A stretch of DNA of 64,000 nt from Oceanobacillus senegalensis (GCF_900176885.1 NZ_LT839648.1:957049-1021048), one strand, 5' to 3'; shown: positions 1-9,477, counted from the stretch's first letter. The notes: generated by a model not told the origin, from the letters alone. Translations and numbers: made by a program.

Positions 1-272
1 TAGCTTCTGATGAGATGGCATTAGGTGTTATTCATGGTGCGCAAGATATGGGATATCAGGTACCAAATGACGTAGAAGTATTTGGTTTTGATAATACACG
101 TCTTGCTACAATGGTTCGACCTACCCTATCAACTGTGGTACAACCAATGTATGATATTGGTGCAGTAGCTATGCGTCTATTAACGAAATATATGAACAAG
201 GAAGAAGTTACAGAAAAAAATGTGATTTTACCACATCGTATTGAGTTAAGAAATTCAACATTAGATAAATAA
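1..272 (+). CDS. ccpA: Catabolite control protein A, C-terminal part
   Basis: The reading frame is open from the window edge (first whole codon at 3) and encodes about the last 90 residues of a LacI/GalR-family regulator. The segment carries the typical C-terminal effector-domain run [19 protein letters not shown], followed by a QPMYDIG motif. CcpA with HPr-Ser46-P binds cre sites and mediates carbon catabolite control in Bacillaceae. The neighbours motP-motS and acuABC are the same as beside ccpA in B. subtilis, which supports the assignment over other LacI members. The DNA-binding N-terminus lies outside the window. Confidence 0.9.
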   Translation, partial: ASDEMALGVIHGAQDMGYQVPNDVEVFGFDNTRLATMVRPTLSTVVQPMYDIGAVAMRLLTKYMNKEEVTEKNVILPHRIELRNSTLDK

Positions 273-349
273 TGCCGATATAGATTATAGATGTTGATTT
301 ATAGTCCTCATCTATTTTGTCATTTTTGAAGTTTGAGGAGATTTTAAGA

Positions 350-1169
350 ATGAATAAACGTGATATATTAACTCCATTCGGCATTACCATAGGATTTATA
401 ATGATTATACTTGCGATTTTATCAAATGGAGGGACGGATGAAATTGCTTCATTCGTTGATTTAGCAGGTATTTTCATTGTTATTGGTGGCTTAATTGCTT
501 CAATGTTGGTTACTTTTAGATTCAATGATTTAAAACAAATTGGAAAAATCCTGAAAGCTGCATCATATCAGAATAATATACCATTACCTGAACTTATAGA
601 GCTTTTTATCACATTATCAGAACGTGCTAGAAGAGAAGGGATACTTGCGTTAGAGAATAATATAGATGAAATAGAGGACCCTTTTATTCGTAAAGGTATA
701 TTATTAGTAGTGGATGGAATGGAACCTGAAGTTATTAAGGATGTATTAGAGGCTGAAATAATGGCAATGGAAGACAGGCATTATAAAGGTAGAATATTGT
801 TTGAAAAAGCAGGGGGAATATGCCCCGTCATGGGGAGGTACATTAATTGGTTTAGTCCGTATGCTGAATCGACTATCCAATCCCGCTACTTTGGGACCAA
901 GCATGGCCGTTGCATTACTAACCACGTTATACGGAACTATTTTAGCTAATCTGTTTTTTAATCCCATGACTAATAAATTAGAAGGGAATACAAATGAAGA
1001 AATTTTTATAAAACAGATTATGATTGAAGGAATCTTAGGAGTACAATCCGGTCAGAATCCGCGGATTTTGGAAGAAAAATTAAATGCCTTTCTATCCAAT
1101 GAAGATAAGCTTAAACAACAAGAAAATGTAAGGAAAGCATCAGAAGAACTTTTAGGAGAACATTCATGA
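350..1169 (+). pseudogene. motP: Flagellar motor stator MotP (MotA/ExbB type), frameshifted
   Basis: MotP is the MotA-like proton/sodium channel subunit that pairs with MotS. The frame opens at ATG 350 (MNKRDILTPFG) behind a GGAGAT ribosome site. It follows the family through FEKAG at about 812, then is lost. The family sequence resumes in another frame as GEYAPSWGGTLIGLV and continues to the TGA at 1167-1169. The break sits in a run of five G at 812-816, where one G is extra. About 20 bases on, the family motif WGMIGTLIGL reads WGGTLIGL, so two codons of TM3 are missing. Both lesions lie within about 25 bases. Either the gene is inactive, or the G-run is a sequencing error and only the two-codon loss is real. 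Its stop overlaps the motS start as ATGA. Confidence 0.8.
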
Positions 1170-1924
1170 AGCGTAGACGTGTAAAAAAGTCAACAAATAA
1201 GGGTACTCCAAAATGGATGGTTACCTATTCTGATATGATTACACTTATCCTTGTATTTTTTGTCCTAATTTTCTCTATGTCTCAAATCAACGAGGAAATG
1301 TTTGAAGCGGTATCGGAATCTTTTCAGAATCGAATGATATTTGACTTTATGCCATCAGCTGTACCAGTGGATTATCCGTCAGAGTCATCGGTGCATGATA
1401 AGGAAGCTTACGATGAGTTAGAAAAGCCATTGGATAGTAGAAAGAATAATGAAGTTTATGAAGAAGGTTCATTAAATAGTTTAGTAGAGGACATTGAATC
1501 GTTTTTAGACGATAATGAATTAAATGGTGTGATTACCGCGGAAAGATCTGACGAAGGTGTTGTATTAGTTTTACAGGAAAGTATTTTATTTGAAACTGGT
1601 CAAGCCTCTATACTAGAATCTGCAGAGTCTTTCTTAAATCAGATTGGTGTGTATTTACAAGGTGTACCAAATCAAGTGCGTGTAGAAGGCCATACAGATT
1701 CTCGTCCTATTACTAGTTATCGCTATCCATCGAATTGGGAACTATCTGGTGCAAGGGCAAGTAGTGTTATTCGCTATTTAGTTGATAGATTCAATATAGA
1801 AGAATTCAGATTTACCTCCATAGGCTATGCCGATACAAAACCTACTGTTCCTAATAACTCAAAAAATAATTGGAGAAAAAATAGAAGAGTGGAAATAGTT
1901 ATTATGGAGAGTGAAAATGGCTAA
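1166..1924 (+). CDS. motS: Flagellar motor stator protein MotS (MotB type)
   Basis: This 252-residue MotB-family protein has a basic N-terminus (MKRRRVKKSTNKG), then one membrane helix (about residues 17-40) with the essential ion-binding Asp in YSDMITLILVFFVLIFSM. A linker follows, then an OmpA-like peptidoglycan-binding domain (about 110-245) with VEGHTDSRPITSYRYPSNWE and the NWRKNRRVEI ending. MotS anchors the stator to the wall, and MotP/MotS complexes are sodium-driven in Bacillus. The start overlaps the motP stop (ATGA), so translation is probably coupled. The motP lesion may therefore reduce expression of this intact gene. Confidence 0.92.
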   Translation: MKRRRVKKSTNKGTPKWMVTYSDMITLILVFFVLIFSMSQINEEMFEAVSESFQNRMIFDFMPSAVPVDYPSESSVHDKEAYDELEKPLDSRKNNEVYEEGSLNSLVEDIESFLDDNELNGVITAERSDEGVVLVLQESILFETGQASILESAESFLNQIGVYLQGVPNQVRVEGHTDSRPITSYRYPSNWELSGARASSVIRYLVDRFNIEEFRFTSIGYADTKPTVPNNSKNNWRKNRRVEIVIMESENG

Positions 1925-2050
1925 GAGGCTGGGACACATAATTCATGTGTTTAACTCAAAAAACGAACAATGTTCTAATTTCCGAGTGCTTTTCGCACCG
2001 CCATGTTCGGAATTTGTTTGAAAAAACCTTTGTCACAGCCTCTTTTTTTT
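1923..2050 (+). terminator. Long composite terminator after motS
   Basis: AAGAGGCTGGGACA at 1923-1936 pairs with TGTCACAGCCTCTTT ending in eight T at 2050. The roughly 90-base arm between holds a nested TCCGA/TTCGGA hairpin with TGC/GCA inside. This GAGGCTGGGACA class of terminator-repeat is familiar from Oceanobacillus-like and lactic genomes. It also faces the end of convergent acuC. Confidence 0.75.
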
Positions 2051-2063
2051 CCACGATAGCCAA

Positions 2064-3218
2064 TTATACTGGTGTAGTATACTTTAATAGTTGAGTTAAC
2101 AGTTTTTTATTTTTTTCCTCAATCTCTGTTTTTCTAGGAATATGTGGAATTGCCTCTTCGGTATCATGCCAAAATAATGGTAGTGAAGTATCTGACTCTT
2201 TTTGCCATTTCTTAATCCAGTTAGTTGGAAGAGAGCCAGTTGCGATGCTATCTGTATTCATTATGTTCCATATTTGAGCCCATGCTCTTGGAACAACCCT
2301 CCAAATATCATAACCACCACCGCCCAAAGCAATCCATTTACCCCCACAATATTCATGTGCTAATTCATGTGCGATTTTGGGAATTTGTTCATAAATTTTC
2401 ATCGAAGCGCAAAGATGAGTTAGCGGATCAAAGGTATGTGCGTCTGCTCCATTTTGCGTAATGATGATGTCAGGTTTAAAATACTCGGTAATAGCACGTA
2501 TAGCAGATTCATAGACTTCTAAAAATGACTCATCCTGTGTAAAAGCATCAATTGGTAGATTGAAAGAAAATCCATGTCCGTTTTTAATTCCTCGTTCGCT
2601 AATGTTTCCAGTACCTGGGAATAAATATCTACCTGTTTCATGAATGGATAATGTACAGACATTTGGGTCATCATAGAATGCCCATTGAACACCATCTCCA
2701 TGATGTGCGTCCGTATCAACATATAGCACTCTTAAATTATAATGTTTTCTAATATATTTGATGGAAATCGCACCATCATTATAAATACAGAAGCCTGAAG
2801 CTTTTCGCCTCAAACCATGGTGGAGGCCTCCGCCAAGATTTAAAGCATGATCCGTTTTTCCATGAAGTACCTCATCTACAGCTGTTAATGACCCACCTAC
2901 AATAAGTTTCGATGCCTCATGCATTCCCTCAAAAACCGGTGTATCCTCTGTTCCTAATCCAAATTCTTGGCCTTCATGCTCAATGAAGCTTCCATCGCTT
3001 GCCTTTTTCACTGCATCTATATATGTCTGATCATGAAAAAGAGCAATTTCTTCCTCTGTGGCCATTCTAGGTGAAATCAGATTATCACTGGTTAGGACAT
3101 TGGAAGCCTCTAATAGTTCTTTTGTTAATAGAATGCGTTTCTGGTTAAAAGGATGTTTTTCGTGGAAGTGGTAACCTAAAAATTCATCCGCAAAAATAAA
3201 GGAGGCTTTTTTTTTCAT
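2064..3218 (-). CDS. acuC: Acetoin utilization deacetylase AcuC (class I HDAC fold)
   Basis: This 384-residue member of the arginase/histone-deacetylase superfamily shows GGGLHHGLRRKASGFC, the metal-site block DTDAHHGDGVQWAFYDD, TLSIHETGRYLFPGTG and GGGGYDIWRVVPRAW. In B. subtilis AcuC deacetylates acetyl-CoA synthetase (AcsA), reversing acetylation by AcuA. It is the third gene of acuA-acuB-acuC, and its ATG overlaps the acuB stop by four bases (ATGA at 3215-3218). The length is normal. acsA itself is not adjacent here, unlike in B. subtilis. Confidence 0.93.
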   Translation of the reverse strand: MKKKASFIFADEFLGYHFHEKHPFNQKRILLTKELLEASNVLTSDNLISPRMATEEEIALFHDQTYIDAVKKASDGSFIEHEGQEFGLGTEDTPVFEGMHEASKLIVGGSLTAVDEVLHGKTDHALNLGGGLHHGLRRKASGFCIYNDGAISIKYIRKHYNLRVLYVDTDAHHGDGVQWAFYDDPNVCTLSIHETGRYLFPGTGNISERGIKNGHGFSFNLPIDAFTQDESFLEVYESAIRAITEYFKPDIIITQNGADAHTFDPLTHLCASMKIYEQIPKIAHELAHEYCGGKWIALGGGGYDIWRVVPRAWAQIWNIMNTDSIATGSLPTNWIKKWQKESDTSLPLFWHDTEEAIPHIPRKTEIEEKNKKLLTQLLKYTTPV

Positions 3219-3865
3219 AACCTAGACTCCTTACTATCGTTAGGCCACATTAATGAATAGCCGGCTTCTCGTAAATCTTGGATAATTGGATTTGGGTTCA
3301 TGGTTTGAATACGAAATACAAGTACTTTATAATCTGGGTCATTTTTATAGGGATAGACAAGGATAGATGCTATATTGACTTTACGTCTTCCAAAGATTTC
3401 TGTTACTTTCGGTATAATCCCAGGCACATCTGGAACCTTTACTTCAACTAATGAACTTTGTACATGTGTACCAGTTAAATGGATGAAGGTATAGAGCATG
3501 TCTTTTTCTGTTACAATACCTATTAAGTTATCATCTTGCACCACTGGAAGACTAGCTATTTCCTTATCATAAAAGATATGAGCAATATCTTCCACAAAAT
3601 CCATAGGGTGGACCGTAATAACCGGATGGCTCATAATCGTTTGAATTTCTTCATTTAGTACACGGTTATTCGTGGTCTGTATTAGACTGGATGGGCTTGC
3701 GTCTCGAATATCGCGATCAGAAACGATTCCAATCACACAATTTTTATCATCCACAATAGGAATATGCCTAATTCGATGCTCCTCTAGTAATGCTAATGCT
3801 TCACTAATGGGAGCAGTTGGGCGTAATGTAACAACCTCCTGATTCATAATTTCTTCTACAAGCAT
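3215..3865 (-). CDS. acuB: AcuB, tandem CBS plus ACT domain protein
   Basis: Two CBS domains are visible: LVEEIMNQEVVTLRP...GIVSDRDIRDASP and IMSHPVITVHPMDFVED...GIVTEKDMLYTF. A C-terminal ACT-like stretch follows (VKVPDVPGIIPKVTEIFG). The 216-residue length fits AcuB. CBS pairs usually bind adenosine ligands, so a sensory or regulatory role in AcsA control is inferred; the precise biochemical role is not established. It is translationally coupled to both neighbours: a one-base TAATG overlap with acuA and a four-base overlap with acuC. Confidence 0.92.
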   Translation of the reverse strand: MLVEEIMNQEVVTLRPTAPISEALALLEEHRIRHIPIVDDKNCVIGIVSDRDIRDASPSSLIQTTNNRVLNEEIQTIMSHPVITVHPMDFVEDIAHIFYDKEIASLPVVQDDNLIGIVTEKDMLYTFIHLTGTHVQSSLVEVKVPDVPGIIPKVTEIFGRRKVNIASILVYPYKNDPDYKVLVFRIQTMNPNPIIQDLREAGYSLMWPNDSKESRL

Positions 3866-4518
3866 TATAAGCCCTCCCTCATGGAACGATGATGATGTTT
3901 CGATAGGAAACGCAATTTATCAAATCTTTCAATTGATTCGCATTGAATATTTTGGCCTATGCGAACCATTAAGCAATTTGCGGGATGTGAAATAATTTCT
4001 GGATCGTCGGTTGGGGCAGGAAGAAGACCACCTGCTGCCATCATTTTTTCCATTATTTTTCGATAGTTCCATATGCTTAGATTCGATCCTTCTAAATCCC
4101 AATGCCAATAATACTCTGTAGATATAACGATATAATTTTCCATGTAGGAATCCATCATCGATATTCTAAGTAAGTTGGATGCAACATGTTCGCCGCGAAA
4201 TGAAGGAATAATTTCTACTGCACCAAGTTCAATTAATTCCTCCATGTTAAAAGTAGACCATCTTTCCAATGGATCTGGATGAAGATAGGTTACATATCCG
4301 ATAATTGTGTTATCTGTTCTTGCTATAATAATCCTACCTTCTGGAAAATCCGCAATGCTTAGTATTGCTTCAAATTGCTTTTGTGCTGGTCGAAAAGCGA
4401 TTAGCTGTTCATGGAAGTAATACTTTTTTAATTCAGTAGAAGGAAGTGGACCTTCAATTGTTATTTCGCCTAAAGAAGTTTCTAATTTCTTCTTATAATA
4501 TGTTTTGGTGTGCTCCAT
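3865..4518 (-). CDS. acuA: Acetyl-CoA synthetase acetyltransferase AcuA (GNAT)
   Basis: This 217-residue GNAT-family protein is the first gene of acuABC. The acetyl-CoA-binding block IIPSFRGEHVASNLLRIS corresponds to the GNAT motif A (R/Q-x-x-G-x-A/G). Flanking sequences such as EYYWHWDLEG are typical of AcuA. In B. subtilis it acetylates and inactivates AcsA, with AcuC as the eraser. ATG at 4516-4518 follows AGGTGGG. The usual divergent acsA partner is replaced upstream by the terminator of a penicillin-binding protein gene, so the AcsA substrate must be encoded elsewhere. Confidence 0.93.
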   Translation of the reverse strand: MEHTKTYYKKKLETSLGEITIEGPLPSTELKKYYFHEQLIAFRPAQKQFEAILSIADFPEGRIIIARTDNTIIGYVTYLHPDPLERWSTFNMEELIELGAVEIIPSFRGEHVASNLLRISMMDSYMENYIVISTEYYWHWDLEGSNLSIWNYRKIMEKMMAAGGLLPAPTDDPEIISHPANCLMVRIGQNIQCESIERFDKLRFLSKHHHRSMREGL

Positions 4519-4718
4519 TGCTTATCCCACCTATTTCGCGTGTTGTTGTCTTCTTATCATTAGTATACCGTATTTGTTAGGATAAATTTAGTGTTAATAT
4601 ACAAGAATTATGGCATATTTCTGACTAATTGGATATAGTGAAACTTCATTTAGCTAAAAAAGTGTTTCCTGGTAGCTATCTGTCTGATGTAATGTGAGTC
4701 TTCCTTCAACTACAATAA

Positions 4719-4744
4719 AAAAGAAGGGATTGTTCCCTTCTTTA
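4719..4744 (-). terminator. Terminator of the penicillin-binding protein gene
   Basis: Read on the minus strand, AAGAAGGGA - ACAA - TCCCTTCTTTTTT is a compact stem with a six-T tail, placed just after the stop of the class A PBP gene. Confidence 0.85.
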
Positions 4745-4750
4745 AATTTC

Positions 4751-7738
4751 TTATTCTGATTCTTCCTCTGTGTTATCTGTTTTTGTATTTTCTTGATTCG
4801 TTTTTTCTTGTTTTGTTGATTCTTCGTTTTTACTGCTCTTTTCCTGGTTATCGGTATTTTCTATTGTTTCGTTATTGTCGTTGGTAGGTTCCTTATTTGT
4901 TTCCTTTTCCGATGTTTCTTGTTGTGCTTTTTGTTCGGCTATTACTTTATTGGAAGGGCTGGATTCATGTCCAAAATAGTCAACCGCCTTTACATAGTAA
5001 CTTGCATTATGATCTTCTATAGGGAAGGTAGTTGAGGTAGTTTCACCTACATATTGGAAATTCCCATTTGATCCTTCTGAGCGATATACACGATATCCAA
5101 CGATATCTGCAGTATCAGGTTTATTCCAGGTTAATGTATCTCCTGATTTTGAAAGAGATTGGGGAGCAGCTGGTGCATCTCCATCATTTTCAATAGTTAG
5201 TGATCCGATAGCCCTATTTGGTGCAGCAATTTTTTCCCATTTACCTCTTTCTGTACGAGGATATAACTTTCTAACGTCATTACCGTATCCTTTTCGTTCT
5301 AACCATTCCGGATTAAACATTAATCCATTTCCTTGTACAAATTCATCTGGTGTGTTAGATGAAGGTGCTACTGCCTTTCCGTTAACTATTACCTGGTTAC
5401 CGGTGATTAAACTATCATCTACTTTTGATGGCACATATTTCGAATTGAAAATATCTGATTTTACTAATCCAGCTTTTTGGCATAAATCAGATGGAGCCAT
5501 TCCGGAAATCCCACAAAAACTACTTGATACTATTCCATTAGGTTGTTTAAAGCTTTCAGACGGTGCGAGCAAATCAGGTTTAATATCAGTTGCTGCATTG
5601 ATTAATTCTGCCCATAACTTAATATTTCGCTGACTATAACTTAACGGGTAATTACTCGCATAGATGGAATCCTGGTATTCATATCCAATCCATGTACCAA
5701 AAGTAACATTTGGATTTGTTGCAATAAACCAAGCATCGGAATAGCTTTGAGATGTACCTGTTTTACCAGCCCAATCAACACCACCGTGTTTTAACTGGGA
5801 TCTAAGATAAGCAGCTGTTCCGTTTGAAATTACGTCTCTCATCATATCAACGGTTAAATAGGTTGTTTGTGGCGAGAATACATCAACAGGTTCCGACTTA
5901 TGCTCATAAACAACCTCACCGTCCGTTGTTGTTATTTTCTCTATCATATATGCATCTACAAATTTTCCGTTATTACCAAAGGTAGCATAAGCATTTACGT
6001 TTTCTTCAACCGTAATCCCATTTGCCGAAGAACCAAGAGCAAATGAACGGATTGTATGATCTGATTTTGTTAAAGATGTAACACCCATTTTTTCCAAATA
6101 CTGGGCTGGGTCCTTAGACAGGATTTTACTGTAAACTACCACAGCAGGAATGTTATATGAACTCGCTAATGCTTTTCTTACAGTAACTGTACCATAATGT
6201 CCTCCACCATAGTTTTTTGGTTGATAGCCTCCTTGAAATGTTCGTGGATAGTCAGCGATTGTGGTTCCAGGCTGAACAACACCCATTTCCATTGCTGGGG
6301 CATATACAACCAATGGTTTAGAGGTACTACCAATTTGCCTTGGTGCATCCATTGCATAGTTCAATTGGTCGTCTTCACTATAGTTCCGACTTCCTAGAAA
6401 ACTTATAATTCTACCTGTCTCGTTTTCTATGAGAATACCACCTGCTTGAATATATTGGGAAACTAGTTTTTTACCCTCAGGAAAGGGCACTAATGTTTCG
6501 GTATCCGGCCCATAATATTGATAGTTTTTAGCTACTTCCTGAAAAGCATCGTAGATTTCTTTGTCTATCGTAGAGTGGATTTCATATCCTTTTGTTTTTA
6601 AATCACGAGTAGCTAATCTTTCATATTCACTCGCAAGTTCATCATTTTTTTCAAGGTCTTCTTCCGTATAACCATCCACTTCTGCTAACTTAAGCGCGAT
6701 TATCTTAGCTGCTCTTTCCTGTATTTCGGTAGTTAGTAGTGGATAGTTTTCTTTAGAAGAATCATCATATTTTTTAAAATCTGCAACAATATCATATTCT
6801 AATGCTTCTTGATATTGTTCTTCCGTAATGTATTCCATCTCAAGCATTCTACTTAATACTGTTTTCATACGATTAAGCCCAGGTTCAATCCCCTCAGGAT
6901 CCTTTAAACCACCTGAGTTTTTGAATGGTGTATAACGAGAAGGGCTTTGGGGAAGACCTGCCAAATATGCTGCTTGTGCTAAATTAACTTCATCAGCATT
7001 TATCCCAAAAATACCTTGTGCAGCTGTTTGAATCCCGGCGATATTTCCACCAGAAGCATTTCGTCCATAGGGAACAATATTTAAGTAAGCTTCTAGAATC
7101 TCATCCTTTTCAAAGAAACGCTCTAATCTCAGTGCTAGTAGTATTTCCTTCGCTTTTCTTTCAAAAGAAACCTCATTAGTGAGAATTTGGTTTTTGATTA
7201 ATTGTTGGGTAAGTGTACTCCCGCCACTTTGGGTGCTAGCATTCGTGAATTCTTGGTATAAAGCGCGGAAAATAGCTTTAGGTACAATTCCTTTATGTTC
7301 TTCAAAATATTCATCCTCCGTAGCAATAACGGCCTGTATTAACGTTGGAGAAATTTTATTAAGAGTTGTTTTTTCTCGATATAAATCTGCATTTACATCC
7401 GAAAGATAGACATTATCTGCGAAGTACATTTTGGATGTTTCTTCATAGTTGTATATTTGCTCTTCCATATCTGCATATGCTCGTATCGGTTCATCCTTAA
7501 CGAGGGAGGCAAAATAGCCTACTCCTAGGCCACCGACAAAGAAAGCACCGATAAATCCAACAATTATAAAGAATAAAATAACATTCCAAGCCACATCATA
7601 TGTAATACGGGAAGTCCTCTGAATTTTTCCAGTACGCCAAATGGATTGGAATTTTTTGGTATGTTTATGGTCAAGAATGGTATTCCATCGTTCTTTTGTT
7701 TTCTCGCTAAGTCGATGAAACATCTGTTTAAGTTTCAT
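4751..7738 (-). CDS. Class A penicillin-binding protein with FN3 domain and acidic tail
   Basis: This bifunctional peptidoglycan synthase has about 995 residues. A cytoplasmic basic head is followed by one membrane helix (about 50-78). Next comes a GT51 glycosyltransferase domain with the catalytic Glu in ATEDEYFEEHKG (about 141), GGSTLTQQLIKNQ and LEAYLNIVPYG. The transpeptidase domain has SxxK in GSTSKPLV, SxN in SSYNIPA and KTGTS. A fibronectin type III-like module follows (PQSLSKSGDTLTW...GYRVYRSEGS), then a low-complexity Glu/Asn/Thr/Lys tail of about 60 residues. ATG 7736-7738 is preferred because GGGGGGA lies just upstream; a TTG five codons earlier lacks a site. It is monocistronic, between acuA and tyrS. 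Family assignment is firm, but the exact paralog (PonA or PBP2-type) is not. Confidence 0.92.
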   Translation of the reverse strand: MKLKQMFHRLSEKTKERWNTILDHKHTKKFQSIWRTGKIQRTSRITYDVAWNVILFFIIVGFIGAFFVGGLGVGYFASLVKDEPIRAYADMEEQIYNYEETSKMYFADNVYLSDVNADLYREKTTLNKISPTLIQAVIATEDEYFEEHKGIVPKAIFRALYQEFTNASTQSGGSTLTQQLIKNQILTNEVSFERKAKEILLALRLERFFEKDEILEAYLNIVPYGRNASGGNIAGIQTAAQGIFGINADEVNLAQAAYLAGLPQSPSRYTPFKNSGGLKDPEGIEPGLNRMKTVLSRMLEMEYITEEQYQEALEYDIVADFKKYDDSSKENYPLLTTEIQERAAKIIALKLAEVDGYTEEDLEKNDELASEYERLATRDLKTKGYEIHSTIDKEIYDAFQEVAKNYQYYGPDTETLVPFPEGKKLVSQYIQAGGILIENETGRIISFLGSRNYSEDDQLNYAMDAPRQIGSTSKPLVVYAPAMEMGVVQPGTTIADYPRTFQGGYQPKNYGGGHYGTVTVRKALASSYNIPAVVVYSKILSKDPAQYLEKMGVTSLTKSDHTIRSFALGSSANGITVEENVNAYATFGNNGKFVDAYMIEKITTTDGEVVYEHKSEPVDVFSPQTTYLTVDMMRDVISNGTAAYLRSQLKHGGVDWAGKTGTSQSYSDAWFIATNPNVTFGTWIGYEYQDSIYASNYPLSYSQRNIKLWAELINAATDIKPDLLAPSESFKQPNGIVSSSFCGISGMAPSDLCQKAGLVKSDIFNSKYVPSKVDDSLITGNQVIVNGKAVAPSSNTPDEFVQGNGLMFNPEWLERKGYGNDVRKLYPRTERGKWEKIAAPNRAIGSLTIENDGDAPAAPQSLSKSGDTLTWNKPDTADIVGYRVYRSEGSNGNFQYVGETTSTTFPIEDHNASYYVKAVDYFGHESSPSNKVIAEQKAQQETSEKETNKEPTNDNNETIENTDNQEKSSKNEESTKQEKTNQENTKTDNTEEESE

Positions 7739-7811
7739 GATAAATCCCCCCAAAATTCTTTACTTATTATAGCATATCTATGATTTTAGTTGTACGATTA
7801 TTTCATATTCG

Positions 7812-7840
7812 TTGCATATTATAAACAAGTATGGTAATAA
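7812..7840 (+). promoter_or_regulatory. Likely sigma-A promoter for tyrS
   Basis: TTGCAT at 7812-7817, a 17-base spacer and TAATAA at 7835-7840 lie about 40 bases before the T-box RNA. The -10 is imperfect. Confidence 0.45.
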
Positions 7841-7879
7841 TAATTCATAATAAAAATCATAAAATAATGCTAGGAAGCT

Positions 7880-8162
7880 ATGAAAGATCGCAGTAGTTTT
7901 ACAAATCCCTTTTATAGAGAGCTAACGGATGGTGGAAGTTAGTAAATATTTGTAGGCGAATTACAATCTGGAGCTATTTCTTTTAAAAGGTATGTTCATG
8001 TAGGTGTTCAACAGGATGATAGAAACATTCTTATTGGACGTTTTGGACAACCTCTAAATAGAACGGTGGAGACATCGTTAAAAATCCCAAGTGGCATGAT
8101 TGTGCAACAAGGGTGGTACCGCGTGTTTAGAACTCGTCCCTTTTTAGGGAGGAGTTTTTTTT
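7880..8162 (+). promoter_or_regulatory. T-box leader (tyrosine) with terminator
   Basis: The leader has the T-box hallmarks: AGAGAG at 7916-7921, a specifier bulge GCGAATTAC with a tyrosine codon TAC at 7962-7964, and the near-invariant T-box AGGGTGGTACCGCG at about 8110-8123. The intrinsic terminator ACTCGTCCC-TTTTTA-GGGAGGAGT runs into eight T at about 8132-8162. Uncharged tRNA-Tyr should stabilise the antiterminator and let tyrS be read. The codon matches the downstream gene, which confirms the specificity. Confidence 0.95.
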
Positions 8163-8193
8163 GTTTTAATTAAAAATATTGGGAGTGAAAGAA

Positions 8194-9465
8194 TTGGATA
8201 TTTTACATGATTTGGAAAGCCGTGGATTAATTCAGCAAATAACAGATGAGGAAGGATTAAAAGACCATCTTGCAAATAATCAAGTAACTTTATATTGTGG
8301 ATTTGACCCTACAGCGGATAGCTTACATATTGGCCATCTAGTCCCACTTATTATGCTAAAACGATTTCAGAAAGCAGGCCATAAACCAATAGCACTTGTC
8401 GGTGGAGGTACAGGGATGATTGGTGACCCAAGTGGTCGCTCAACGGAAAGGTCTTTAAATACAGCTGAGGTTGTACAAGGGTACAGTGAAGGACTGAAAC
8501 AGCAAATAAGCAAAATTTTAGAAGTAGAGGATAATGAAAGTTCTGTATTGGTAAGAAATAACATGGATTGGCTAGGTCAAATGACAGTTATTGACTTTTT
8601 ACGTGATGCAGGAAAACATTTCAGTATTAATTATATGCTTGCAAAAGAATCTGTGTCAGCACGTATTGAAAATGGACTCTCTTTTACTGAATTTAGCTAC
8701 ATGATTTTGCAATCTTTAGATTTTCAAAAATTAAATGAAGAAGAAAATTGTACCTTACAAATTGGTGGAAGTGACCAGTGGGGAAATATAACTGCCGGGA
8801 TGGAATTAATTCGTCGTACTAGAGAGGATCAAGAGGGAGAAGCGAAGGCGTATGGATTAACTGTCCCTTTAATTACTAAAGCTGATGGAACAAAATTTGG
8901 TAAAACTTCCGGAGGAGCAATTTGGTTAGACCCTGAAAAAACAACTCCATATGAATTTTACCAATTCTGGATTAATACGGATGACAGGGATGTTATAAAA
9001 TTTATTAAATATTTTACATTTATAGAAGAAGAAGAAATCGCTCAATTAGAAGAGGAGGTTGCAAATCAACCAGAAAAACGTGTTGCCCAAATAAGACTAG
9101 CAGAAGAAATGACAAGAATGGTTCATAATGAGGAAGCATTAGCACAAGCTCAGAAAATTTCTCATGCCTTATTCAGTGGAGAACTAAAACAATTAACGGC
9201 AAATGATATTGAACAAGGGTTTAAAGATGTTCCAACATATAGGGCGGAAAAAGAAGAAATAGGATTAGTTGACCTTCTAGTTCAAGCGAAAATCTCTTCA
9301 TCCAAGAGACAGGCTAGAGAAGATATTACAAATGGAGCAATTTATATTAATGGGGAACGTGAGCAAGAAGTATCCTATACACTAGGAGCGGATGATCGAA
9401 TTGAAGACAAATTTATTATAATCCGACGCGGGAAGAAAAAATATTTCTTAATCGAATTTAATTAA
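8194..9465 (+). CDS. tyrS: Tyrosyl-tRNA synthetase
   Basis: This class I synthetase charges tRNA-Tyr. The HIGH signature appears as DSLHIGHL, followed by the Tyr-pocket motif GGGTGMIGDPSG, then GGSDQWGNI and the KMSKS-equivalent KFGKTSGG. A C-terminal S4-like domain begins near SSSKRQAREDITNGAIYING. TTG at 8194-8196 is the likely start because GGGAGTG lies six bases upstream. An earlier TTG (8179) and a GTG (8185) lack spacing. About 423 residues is normal for the Bacillus TyrS. Expression is set by the tyrosine T-box immediately upstream. Confidence 0.96.
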   Translation: MDILHDLESRGLIQQITDEEGLKDHLANNQVTLYCGFDPTADSLHIGHLVPLIMLKRFQKAGHKPIALVGGGTGMIGDPSGRSTERSLNTAEVVQGYSEGLKQQISKILEVEDNESSVLVRNNMDWLGQMTVIDFLRDAGKHFSINYMLAKESVSARIENGLSFTEFSYMILQSLDFQKLNEEENCTLQIGGSDQWGNITAGMELIRRTREDQEGEAKAYGLTVPLITKADGTKFGKTSGGAIWLDPEKTTPYEFYQFWINTDDRDVIKFIKYFTFIEEEEIAQLEEEVANQPEKRVAQIRLAEEMTRMVHNEEALAQAQKISHALFSGELKQLTANDIEQGFKDVPTYRAEKEEIGLVDLLVQAKISSSKRQAREDITNGAIYINGEREQEVSYTLGADDRIEDKFIIIRRGKKKYFLIEFN

Positions 9466-9477
9466 ATCGAATTACTT

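Noticed and set aside
1923-2050. GAGGCTGGGACA repeat as a mobile element
   Set aside because: It has terminator geometry with a T-run directly after motS; no transposase or target duplication.
2225-2461. Plus-strand frame inside acuC
   Set aside because: Antisense shadow of a strongly recognised gene.
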